A stretch of 26,121 bases of DNA from Candidatus Ratteibacteria bacterium (GTDB lineage: Bacteria > CAIJMQ01): positions 1 to 26,121 of the forward strand of contig JAQURI010000004.1 of assembly GCA_028715665.1 (NCBI GenBank), written 5' to 3'. Both the position numbers and the translations under genes were made by a program. This document shows positions 20,008 through 26,121 of this stretch, one piece after another. How positions within the stretch are numbered: the first letter of the stretch is position 1; every line of letters starts with the position of its first letter. The notes beneath the pieces were generated by a model. It was not told the origin of the DNA and ran no database searches. It worked only from the letters and a program-made list of their open reading frames with translations.

Positions 20008-21078
20008 TTATCGAATAGGGAAATCCCGTGCTTTAGCACGGGAGAGCTTCCTTACAAATTGTCCGAATTTGCGGTCTTTTCTTCTTTTTTCCAAATCCGT
20101 CATCTGGTAATACTCGGCTTCTTTTTTCAATTTAAGATAATTTGAATGTTTATCCTTATCTAACTTTTCATGCTTTACAGCATCCAAGACCACGCATCCC
20201 GGTTCGTGCGTATGAGTGCAATCGCTGAATTTACATTTTCCCGCCAAAGCTGATATTTCATCAAACACATTTTTTACCCCGGCGCTTGAGTCTGCCATAC
20301 CTATTTCTCTCATCCCGGGATTATCTATTACAATGCCGCCGTCTTTAAGAAAATACATCTGCCTGCCGGAAGTCGTATGTTTCCCCCTGCCGGTATGTTC
20401 GCTTACTGCGCTGGTTTTGATGGCATCTTCTCCGAGAAGTTTGTTTATTAAAGAAGATTTCCCGACTCCCGACGAACCGAGGAAGCAATATGTTTTGCCT
20501 TTTTTAATATACGCCGCTAATTCATCTAATCCTTTATCGGTCACGGTACTGGTAGGGATAACATCAATATCCTTAAATCTGTTATTTATTTGGGATATTT
20601 TGGAATCTAATTCTGCTTGGGGCGCCAAGTCAATTTTATTTAATACTATGGCCGGTTTTATATTTCCGTCTTTTGCTATGGCGAAATATCGTTCCAACCG
20701 GTTTAGGTTATAATCTCTGCCGACCGATTCTACGGCAAAAGCCACATCAATATTTGCGGCAATAACTTGAGTTGCGTTTTTATCGCTATATTTTTTCTTT
20801 AATATTGTTTTTCTCGGCAACACACCGCGAATTACGGCCCTTTCAGGGTCAAGTTCGCTGATACTTACCCAATCTCCGACAGCGGGATAATCTTCTCTTG
20901 ATGATGCATTAAACATTTGCTTCCCGGTTATTTTTGCCAAATATTCGTCGGTAACATTTTTTACTCTATATGCCTCTTTGTGTTCGGCAATAACGCGCGC
21001 AACAGAAAGGCCGCCTAAACACGATGTTCTGCGGCTATTTTCAAAAAATGGGCTATAACCTAAATCTTTTAGTTTCAT
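20008..21078 (-). CDS. rsgA: Ribosome biogenesis GTPase RsgA
   Basis: RsgA is a circularly permuted GTPase that assists late 30S subunit maturation. An N-terminal OB-fold is followed by the permuted GTPase motifs: NKID (G4), then P-loop GSSGVGKSS and DNPGMRE (G3). The C-terminal zinc finger has CKFSDC...HTHEPGC. I chose ATG at 21078 (356 residues), giving MKLKDLGYSPFF, a common RsgA start; a TTG 15 bases upstream is possible. The last codons lie in a palindromic repeat (20025-20042), so the C-terminus AKARDFPIR is probably repeat-derived. It follows the GlpM-like gene by 21 bases. Confidence 0.95.
   Translation of the reverse strand: MKLKDLGYSPFFENSRRTSCLGGLSVARVIAEHKEAYRVKNVTDEYLAKITGKQMFNASSREDYPAVGDWVSISELDPERAVIRGVLPRKTILKKKYSDKNATQVIAANIDVAFAVESVGRDYNLNRLERYFAIAKDGNIKPAIVLNKIDLAPQAELDSKISQINNRFKDIDVIPTSTVTDKGLDELAAYIKKGKTYCFLGSSGVGKSSLINKLLGEDAIKTSAVSEHTGRGKHTTSGRQMYFLKDGGIVIDNPGMREIGMADSSAGVKNVFDEISALAGKCKFSDCTHTHEPGCVVLDAVKHEKLDKDKHSNYLKLKKEAEYYQMTDLEKRRKDRKFGQFVRKLSRAKARDFPIR
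20025..20042. repeat. Hairpin encoding the RsgA C-terminus
   Basis: CCCGTGCT-TT-AGCACGGG is a perfect 8-bp stem lying within the last codons of rsgA, ahead of the stop at 20008-20010. It adjoins the family C element and appears to supply the terminal residues of the protein. Confidence 0.55.
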
Positions 21079-21099
21079 TTTATTATTTAGCAAATTTAC

Positions 21100-21456
21100 C
21101 TACTTGAAAAATCCGAAACGGTTTGACAGAAGCGTAAATGATATTGCCAATACGAAGAAAATTGCCAGGCCGATTAGAATTGCTTTGTATGGGCCCAGGC
21201 GCGGCGCAAAATAAGCAACCGTAAGCATATACGGCACCCAGGATATAAGCGTGCCGGCAAGGACAAACTTTGCATGCTGGCTTACTGCACTTCCGCCGCT
21301 TATCTTGCCGATGAAGAAATACGCAACTAAAGTAAACACGGGAATAAGCGTAGCTAAACCTGAGAGCGTTTTATGGCCGCTACTTTCAAGCGCCACAATG
21401 ACGACGGTAACCAACCCGCCGGTAACAAAATAAATAATGTAATTGGAAATACTCAT
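21100..21456 (-). CDS. GlpM-like four-helix membrane protein
   Basis: The 118 residues contain four predicted membrane helices with only short connections. The pattern GGLVTVVIVALESSGHK, GLATLIPVFTLVAYFFIG, and a WVPYMLTVAYF segment resembles GlpM of E. coli, a small inner-membrane protein loosely tied to glycerol-3-phosphate metabolism. The ATG at 21456 has AGAGG nine bases upstream. A longer in-frame start at 21600 would only read antiframe through the helicase gene and was discarded. The start lies four bases after the helicase stop, so the genes are co-transcribed. Confidence 0.7.
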   Translation of the reverse strand: MSISNYIIYFVTGGLVTVVIVALESSGHKTLSGLATLIPVFTLVAYFFIGKISGGSAVSQHAKFVLAGTLISWVPYMLTVAYFAPRLGPYKAILIGLAIFFVLAISFTLLSNRFGFFK

Positions 21457-21460
21457 AACT

Positions 21461-22759
21461 TTAACCTCTAAATCGTTTTGGCCTATTACCTGTTGAATGG
21501 CGGCGGTTACGGGAGAAGCGGCTGGAATGCGAACTGCCCGGATGATAACGGCCTGAGCGCGAACGGTTATGCGAATGTGGCGAACCTTGTTGTTTCCCAT
21601 AAAAAAATTGTGGAGCGCTGGCAGGGGGCAGGCCCGCCGGAAGCGGTGAAATCGGAAGGCTTTTTCTTATCAGCCGCTCAATGCGCTGAACATCACGACG
21701 CTGGTCGGAAGTAACAAACGAAATCGCGTGTCCGCTGGCTCCGGCGCGGGCTGTCCGTCCGATACGATGCACATAATCTTCGCTATTATCCGGAAGGTCA
21801 TAGTTTATTACCAGTTCAATTCCGATTACGTCAATGCCTCTTGATGCAACATCCGTGGCAACCAATATGCGATATTTCCCGGATTTGAATCCTTGAAGCG
21901 CTTCACGGCGCTGATTAAGAGAACGGTTGGAATGAATCTCCGCTGCTCTATGGCCTATATGACAAAGCACTTTGGTAAGTTTGCTTGCTCCGTGTTTTGT
22001 CCTGGTAAAAATAAGCGTTGGGCCGTGATATTGCTTAAGAAGTTTTTCCGCCAGACGTGATTTCACATCTTTTGAGACAATAAAAATTTCCTGCGTTACT
22101 TGTTCGACTGTTGTCCCAGTTGGTGCGACCTCTATCCTAATCGGAAGTTTCATGTATTTCGTAGCCATAGCCATAATCGCGTGAGGTATTGTCGCGGAAA
22201 AAAGCATGGTTTGCCGGCTATGCGGAAGCACATTGAAAATTCTTCTGATTTGCGGCTCGAATCCCATATCTAACATGCGGTCGGCTTCATCAAGCACGAC
22301 AATATGGACATTCGAAAGCCGTGCTGTTCTTTGCTGTAAATGGTCGTTGAGACGGCCCGGCGTTGCTATGATAATATGCGGATTTCGGTTAAGCGCTTGT
22401 ATCTGAGGGCGTATTTGCGTCCCGCCTATCAGAACGGCCGTTTTTAATCGCATATCCGCGCCAACCTGATGTAAAGCTTCGTCAACTTGAATAGCGAGTT
22501 CGCGTGTGGGGACTACAACCAAGCCCATACCTTTCGTTTGAAGTAATCGCTGGAGCATAGGAATTCCGAAAGCAATTGTTTTACCGGTGCCTGTCTGCGC
22601 AATGCCCACCACATCCTTGCCCTGTATCGCAATCGGCATGGCTTGCCGTTGAATCGGAGTCGGTTCTTTAAATTTTAATTTTTCCAGCGCTTTCAGAAAA
22701 ACAGGCGAGATACCCAATCCGTAAAACCCGGTATTTTGAGACTGCATGTTTTGATTCAT
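21461..22759 (-). CDS. DEAD-box RNA helicase (RhlE/DeaD-like)
   Basis: This is an ATP-dependent RNA helicase of the cytoplasm, likely in RNA decay or ribosome assembly. The Q motif (FKEPTPIQ), AQTGTGKT, PTRELA, TPGRL, VLDEAD, SAT, ATDVASRGID and HRIGRTAR are all present in order. After about residue 375 comes a 55-residue basic tail rich in Ser, Arg and His (HNRSRSGRY, RFSRNRRHS), typical of RhlE-type RNA-binding extensions. It starts one base after the purine permease stop (TAATATG) without its own Shine-Dalgarno, so re-initiation is likely. Confidence 0.95.
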   Translation of the reverse strand: MNQNMQSQNTGFYGLGISPVFLKALEKLKFKEPTPIQRQAMPIAIQGKDVVGIAQTGTGKTIAFGIPMLQRLLQTKGMGLVVVPTRELAIQVDEALHQVGADMRLKTAVLIGGTQIRPQIQALNRNPHIIIATPGRLNDHLQQRTARLSNVHIVVLDEADRMLDMGFEPQIRRIFNVLPHSRQTMLFSATIPHAIMAMATKYMKLPIRIEVAPTGTTVEQVTQEIFIVSKDVKSRLAEKLLKQYHGPTLIFTRTKHGASKLTKVLCHIGHRAAEIHSNRSLNQRREALQGFKSGKYRILVATDVASRGIDVIGIELVINYDLPDNSEDYVHRIGRTARAGASGHAISFVTSDQRRDVQRIERLIRKSLPISPLPAGLPPASAPQFFYGKQQGSPHSHNRSRSGRYHPGSSHSSRFSRNRRHSTGNRPKRFRG

Positions 22760-22760
22760 A

Positions 22761-24098
22761 TTACAGCGATTTTAGATATAAGAACCTGAAAATGAATAAT
22801 GCTGATAACAGATACACCAACCAAGAAACTTTTTTACCTTGACCGGTAAATAATTTCAGGGCGGAATAGCTGATAAAGCCAACCGCAATACCCGTAGCAA
22901 TACTGAATGTAAGCGGCATAACTATAATTACTAAAAATGCTGGAATGGAATCACTATAGTCCTTCCAGTCAATCTTTGTAATGGAATGGAGCATCATACT
23001 TCCGACAATAATCAATGCGGGTGCTGTAATTGGCCTTAATAACGCTCCTCCAACAACTTGATAACCGCCGCCTATCATTTTCACTAAAGGTGAGAAAAAC
23101 AGCGCGGCTAAGAATGCAAGACCCGTAATAACGCTTGCTAAACCTGAACGGCCGCCGCTTGAAATTCCCGCGGCACTTTCAATATAACTGGTTACAGTCG
23201 GTGTTCCGCAGGCAGCTCCGACACAAGTCCCGACTGCATCGGATAACATCGCTTTTCCTGCGCGGGGAAGTTTACCTTGTTTCATAAATCCGCCTAATTC
23301 GCCCACTCCAGCCAGAGTTCCGACCGTATCAAAAATATCCATGAACAAAAATATGAATATAACCGATAAAAGCCCCCAATTTAGCGCGCCCCCAATATCC
23401 ATCTGTAAAAATGTCGGCATCATAGAAGGCGGAAGCGACATGAAACCCTGATATTTGACAATTCCAAAAGGTATGCCTACAGCTGCAGTAACAAGTATAC
23501 CCCACAGTATCGCTCCTCTGATATTTTTAATTAAAAGTATACCGGTGATTATCAAGCCTAATACAGCCAAAATCGTTGGCGGACTTGTTACATCCCCTAA
23601 AGTAACTAAAGTTGCAGGATGAGAAACTATCAACCCGGCATCAATAAGACCTATAAAAGCAATGAGTAATCCTATTCCGCAGGCTGTACCGTATCTGATG
23701 CAGGCAGGTATCGCTTCGATAATCGCCTGTCTTAAGTTAGTCAAAGTCAATATAATAAAAAGAATTCCTTCAATAAAAACAGCGCCTAAAGCCACCTGCC
23801 AAGAAATACCTAAAGTAAGGCAAACATAATAAGTGAAAAAGGCATTCTCTCCCATCCCCGGAGCAAGGGCGATAGGATAATTCGCATATAGTCCCATCAT
23901 AATTGTGGCAATTGCTGCCGAAATGCAGGTAGCCATCATGGCGGACTGAAAGTCCATGCCTGTCTGCGAAATCATGGAGGGGTTAACAAAGATGATATAT
24001 GCCATCGCCATAAAAGTCGTTATCCCAGCGATGACTTCCGTGTGGATATTAGTGTTCAACTCTTGGAGTTTGAAAAATTTTTCTATTGCATTACGCAT
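22761..24098 (-). CDS. NCS2/AzgA-family purine base permease
   Basis: This inner-membrane proton-coupled importer is probably for hypoxanthine, guanine or adenine. The 445 residues contain many hydrophobic helices. AzgA/PbuG signatures are TEVIAGITTFMAMAYI at the N-terminus, ALAPGMGENAFF (TM3) and the DAVGTCVGAACGTPTVTSYI pore segment with ESAAGISSGGRSG. The start at 24098 is supported by GGATGGAG five bases upstream. No purine riboswitch is recognised upstream; that leader instead holds palindromic repeats. It heads the permease-helicase-GlpM-rsgA run. Confidence 0.92.
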   Translation of the reverse strand: MRNAIEKFFKLQELNTNIHTEVIAGITTFMAMAYIIFVNPSMISQTGMDFQSAMMATCISAAIATIMMGLYANYPIALAPGMGENAFFTYYVCLTLGISWQVALGAVFIEGILFIILTLTNLRQAIIEAIPACIRYGTACGIGLLIAFIGLIDAGLIVSHPATLVTLGDVTSPPTILAVLGLIITGILLIKNIRGAILWGILVTAAVGIPFGIVKYQGFMSLPPSMMPTFLQMDIGGALNWGLLSVIFIFLFMDIFDTVGTLAGVGELGGFMKQGKLPRAGKAMLSDAVGTCVGAACGTPTVTSYIESAAGISSGGRSGLASVITGLAFLAALFFSPLVKMIGGGYQVVGGALLRPITAPALIIVGSMMLHSITKIDWKDYSDSIPAFLVIIVMPLTFSIATGIAVGFISYSALKLFTGQGKKVSWLVYLLSALFIFRFLYLKSL

Positions 24099-24150
24099 AT
24101 TTTCTCCATCCTATCTAAGAAACAAGCGTTTTTTCATAAAAGCTCTGCCG

Positions 24151-24183
24151 GGCGGACTGCGTCCGCCGAAGTTTAACGAAGTT
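24151..24183. repeat. GC-rich hairpin with CGAAGTT repeats in the permease leader
   Basis: GGCGGAC-TGC-GTCCGCC (24151-24167) is a perfect 7-bp hairpin, followed by two CGAAGTT copies (24167-24173 and 24177-24183). It resembles the GC-rich palindromic units inside pyrB and in the riboswitch linker, and lies between tRNA-Ser and the permease start. Confidence 0.5.
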
Positions 24184-24225
24184 CGATGGGGCGTCATAAA
24201 CCAGAATAAATTCGGTTCACGACAG

Positions 24226-24255
24226 CCCAGAACCTAACTCCGTTCTGGTTCTGGG
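24226..24255 (-). terminator. Hairpin directly after tRNA-Ser
   Basis: CCCAGAACC (24226-24234) and GGTTCTGGG (24247-24255) form a perfect 9-bp stem starting one base after the tRNA 3' end on the minus strand. No T-run follows in that direction, so it may be a processing signal or another palindromic repeat rather than a true terminator. Confidence 0.35.
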
Positions 24256-24340
24256 CGGAGAGGTAGGGATTCGAACCCTAGATACCTTGCGGTATACACG
24301 CTCTCCAAGCGCGCGCTTTCGGCCGCTCAGCCACCTCTCC
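24256..24340 (-). tRNA. tRNA-Ser (anticodon GGA)
   Basis: A complete class II tRNA: acceptor GGAGAGG/CCTCTCC, anticodon loop TTGGAGA with GGA at 24306-24304, long variable arm ATACC-GCAA-GGTAT, T loop TTCGAAT, discriminator G. CCA is not encoded. Confidence 0.96.
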
Positions 24341-24350
24341 AAATAAAAAA

Positions 24351-24462
24351 GTTAATATGGGTTAATAATGGTTAAAATGGGTTAACATAGGTTGTTTTTT
24401 GTAGTTCTCCGTTTGTGTAACTATTGTTAACTGTTATTAACCTCTTTTAACTTTTGTTAACC
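24351..24462. repeat. GTTAA-array palindrome, family B copy 2
   Basis: Four GTTAA-type units at about 10-base spacing (24351-24395) face complementary TTAAC units (24425-24462) across a T-rich loop. Sequence and layout match the copy at 14792-14895. It lies between the oxidoreductase stop and tRNA-Ser, which are on the same strand. Confidence 0.7.
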
Positions 24463-24467
24463 AATAA

Positions 24468-25403
24468 TTATTTACCACAACTGTCCTTTTGCTTTAATTT
24501 CTTACATATCCTATCAGCCAATTGCAAGGCTTTCAAACCGTCTTCCCCGCTTACTCTGGGCTTCCTATTATACTTCACGCACTCGATAAAATCTCTCAAT
24601 TCTTCTTTTAACGGCTCTTTCTTTTCTATCGGGATAGGGGTTTTTTTAATGGCGCTGCCTTCTCCCTTTTCAAAGACATCTATTGTTTGGTTGAAATAGT
24701 CAAGCGAAATATAAGACTTCGGCTGGAATACCCGGATTTTTCTCAACGGCTTTTCGCTTACCCTCGATGCAGTAATATTGGCAACGCAACCGGAAGAAAA
24801 ATTTATCCTGGCGCTGACTATATCGGCAGTTTCTGACAGAACTTCTGTCCCGGCAACATCTGTTGATGTTACCGTAGAATTTACAATGCGTAAGATCACG
24901 TCTAAATCGTGTATCATAACTTCCTTAACAACATCCGTTTCCGTGCCCCTGCCGGGGTAAGGGCCTACTCTATGGCACTCTATAAAAAGAGGGCCGGAAA
25001 TAAGTTCTTCAAGTCTTACAACTGCGGGATTATATCTTTCCACGTGCCCCACTTGGAGAATAAGTTTGTTTTTTTTCGCCAATTTGATAAGTTCAAGCGC
25101 CTCTTTTTCCCCGGAAGTAATTATTTTTTCCACAAGGACATGAACGCCGTTTTTTAAAAAATCTCTGGCTATTGAGTAATGAAACTTTGTAGGAGTAGCA
25201 ATGCTTACGCAATCAACTTTTCCTATCAGTTCCTGATAATTGGAGTAGCCAGTCGTATTGTAAAGCGAAGCCGTTTTTTCCCTGTTTTCTTTCGACTGGT
25301 CGCATACGCCCACAAGGGAAGCATTCTCGAACTCGGAGAAAACCCGAGCATGCCTTGCGCCCATATAACCCACACCTATGACAGCAACTCGGATTTTTTC
25401 CAT
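24468..25403 (-). CDS. Gfo/Idh/MocA-family NAD(P)-dependent oxidoreductase
   Basis: A Rossmann N-terminal half starts EKIRVAVIGVGYMGARH, with the family motifs TPTKFHY and VEKI near residues 70-95. The C-terminal half contains EVMIHDLDVILRIV, the usual active-site helix. The family oxidises or reduces sugars and nucleotide sugars. I chose ATG at 25403 (311 residues), where the Rossmann strand begins properly; the in-frame extension to 25490 reads through a repeat element. It lies directly downstream of lpxI on the same strand. A GnnA-like role (oxidising UDP-GlcNAc for diamino-sugar lipid A) is a hypothesis; no GnnB aminotransferase is visible. Confidence 0.88.
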   Translation of the reverse strand: MEKIRVAVIGVGYMGARHARVFSEFENASLVGVCDQSKENREKTASLYNTTGYSNYQELIGKVDCVSIATPTKFHYSIARDFLKNGVHVLVEKIITSGEKEALELIKLAKKNKLILQVGHVERYNPAVVRLEELISGPLFIECHRVGPYPGRGTETDVVKEVMIHDLDVILRIVNSTVTSTDVAGTEVLSETADIVSARINFSSGCVANITASRVSEKPLRKIRVFQPKSYISLDYFNQTIDVFEKGEGSAIKKTPIPIEKKEPLKEELRDFIECVKYNRKPRVSGEDGLKALQLADRICKKLKQKDSCGK

Positions 25404-25430
25404 AATAAAACTTCCGCAATATTTGATAAA

Positions 25431-25619
25431 CCCCGCAACGTAAGACATCAGAAAAATTTCCCCCCAGGAATTCGCCCCTAGAAATCGCAAATGCGATTTC
25501 AGGGATTAAGTCCTTGAGATTCTTTGAATCTCTAAGGAGAGAATTCCTGGGACTTTAGTCCTCGGAATTTTTAAAAAATTCCAGAGGGTTCGATATTTTT
25601 CTGATACTCTGCGGGGTAA
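25431..25619. repeat. Compound nested palindromic element, family C copy 2
   Basis: The outer ends CCCCGCAACGTAAGACATC (from 25431) and GATACTCTGCGGGG (to 25616) match the two ends of the element at 19923-20007 in reverse orientation. Inside lie CCCAGGAATTC (25463-25473) with GAATTCCTGGG (25541-25551), enclosing two further hairpins at 25476-25504 (GAAATCGCA/TGCGATTTC) and 25511-25538 (GAGATTC/GAATCTC). Then come GGACT/AGTCC (25550-25561) and the palindrome GGAATTTTT/AAAAATTCC (25564-25582). The structure suggests palindromes inserted within palindromes. It fills most of the gap between lpxI and the oxidoreductase. Confidence 0.75.
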
Positions 25620-25632
25620 TCGTCACGCATTC

Positions 25633-25656
25633 ATCCCCGTCTTAGAAGACGGGGAT
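25633..25656. repeat. Hairpin after lpxI
   Basis: ATCCCCGTCTT (25633-25643) and AAGACGGGGAT (25646-25656) form a perfect 11-bp stem with a two-base loop, 13 bases after the lpxI stop. There is no T-run on the minus strand, so it is more likely a repeat or an mRNA-end stabiliser than a standard terminator. Confidence 0.6.
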
Positions 25657-25669
25657 TTCTGCGTTCCGA

Positions 25670-26101
25670 TTAAAGCCCTATCAATGCGATGCCGTAATTA
25701 TTGCATCCTTTTATAAGAGATTGTTTTTTTAAAACTATGGTCTTTTCCGCCTCAAAAGCTAGGGCAGAAATGCCCGCTTTACGCAAAACATCCAAAGTAT
25801 TCAAACCTATAACGGGAGGATGGTCAAAACGTGAATCCTGGTTCGGTCTTGCTACTTTTACGGCGACAGCTCCTTTCCCCGCCAATTTCCCTCCCCTCAA
25901 TATAGTCTCGTCCGTTCCCTCAATTGATTCTACGGCAAATACCATACCTTCTTTTATCACTACAGTATGACCTATATCGAGATGAGCGGTGTTTTTTGCA
26001 ATATTCCATCCCAAACTTATGTCGAGATTCTCCCTGGAAGTGGGTTTTCTCTTGCTTAAAACTCTTTTACCGACCAGGTTTGATTTTAGATACTCATAAG
26101 G
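25670..26101 (-). CDS. lpxI: LpxI, UDP-2,3-diacylglucosamine hydrolase (C-terminal fragment)
   Basis: LpxI cleaves UDP-2,3-diacylglucosamine to lipid X and UMP, the fourth step of lipid A synthesis, on the cytoplasmic membrane face, in diderms lacking LpxH. The fragment covers about 143 residues of a protein normally near 270-280. It shows the family C-terminal signatures KRKPTSRENLDISLGW, DIGHTVVIKEG, ESIEGTDETILRGG and VKVARPNQDSRFDHP. The 5' end is lost at the contig edge. An apparent ATG upstream lies in adapter sequence and is not real. Presence of this gene supports an outer membrane with lipid A. Confidence 0.92.
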   Translation of the reverse strand, partial: PYEYLKSNLVGKRVLSKRKPTSRENLDISLGWNIAKNTAHLDIGHTVVIKEGMVFAVESIEGTDETILRGGKLAGKGAVAVKVARPNQDSRFDHPPVIGLNTLDVLRKAGISALAFEAEKTIVLKKQSLIKGCNNYGIALIGL

Positions 26102-26121
26102 AGATCGGAAGAGCACACGTC
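26102..26121. other. Illumina adapter remnant at contig end
   Basis: The last 20 bases, AGATCGGAAGAGC followed by ACACGTC, are the start of the standard TruSeq read adapter. They are not genomic and create a false start codon for the lpxI fragment. Confidence 0.97.

Noticed and set aside
21457..21600. A 48-residue N-terminal extension of the GlpM-like protein
   Set aside because: It overlaps the helicase gene in another frame, has a basic, non-membrane composition, and a better start with AGAGG exists at 21456.
14792..24462. GTTAA arrays considered as CRISPR repeats
   Set aside because: Units are only 9-11 bases, there are no spacer-sized gaps, and each array turns into its own complement. 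No cas genes are present.
25404..25490. A 29-residue N-terminal extension of the oxidoreductase
   Set aside because: It reads through the family C repeat. The Rossmann strand begins normally at the ATG at 25403.
25633..25656. Perfect 11-bp hairpin after lpxI considered as a terminator
   Set aside because: No T-run follows in the direction of lpxI transcription. Kept as a repeat instead.
25670..26116. A 148-codon frame starting MLFRS for LpxI
   Set aside because: The first residues come from the Illumina adapter. The gene is an open-ended fragment at 26101.
1..26121. Search for a new defence system, prophage or transposase
   Set aside because: No integrase, transposase, capsid, toxin-antitoxin or nuclease-helicase defence cassette was recognised. 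The helicase and beta-CASP nuclease sit in unrelated housekeeping runs.

Overview
The window looks like a piece of metagenome-assembled DNA from an AT-leaning, anaerobic, diderm (outer-membrane) bacterium. An lpxI fragment indicates lipid A synthesis. An oxygen-sensitive pyruvate formate-lyase with its radical-SAM activase indicates anaerobic metabolism. The gene set and the many short palindromic repeats resemble what is seen in Omnitrophota-like candidate phyla, but that placement is an impression and no search was run. The last 20 bases are Illumina adapter, so the right end is an assembly artefact.

Layout. At 1-2577 (minus) lies the overlapping pyrimidine operon pyrR-pyrB-pyrC, with pyrC cut by the window edge. 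A MITE-like element separates it from a divergent tRNA-Asn. Rightward from there come two mechanosensitive channels (a small MscS-superfamily protein and a short MscL). Next is a ZTP (pfl-type) riboswitch candidate that begins at a predicted transcription start and precedes pflB, then pflA, a DUF6504-like protein, a beta-CASP metallo-beta-lactamase-fold nuclease and recX. The leftward pair at 9800-11306 is a ROK sugar kinase and a 6-phospho-3-hexuloisomerase. Rightward again, a near-consensus promoter drives a short leader ORF and a four-PAS diguanylate cyclase, followed by a small STAS-like protein. From 14093 to 24098 nearly everything is leftward: sufC-sufB-pheT-coiled coil-UPF0434-glycosyltransferase, and an NCS2 purine permease-DEAD helicase-GlpM-like-rsgA run. 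A tRNA-Ser(GGA), a Gfo/Idh oxidoreductase and the C-terminal half of LpxI close the window, also leftward.

How genes connect. PyrR/B/C make and regulate UMP. The NCS2 permease salvages purine bases. PflB/PflA make acetyl-CoA and formate, and formate feeds the one-carbon steps of purine synthesis, which is the logic for ZTP control. SufBC is a minimal Fe-S assembly pair that could supply clusters to PflA. LpxI and possibly the oxidoreductase act in lipid A synthesis.

The most unusual aspect is the load of palindromic repeats. Members of at least three multi-copy or array-like families lie between genes. GC-rich palindromic units also appear to be inserted in frame inside both pyrB (24 codons) and pyrC (about 15 codons), to form the C-terminus of RsgA, and to occupy the variable linker of the ZTP riboswitch. 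This resembles the in-frame palindromic elements known from Rickettsia.
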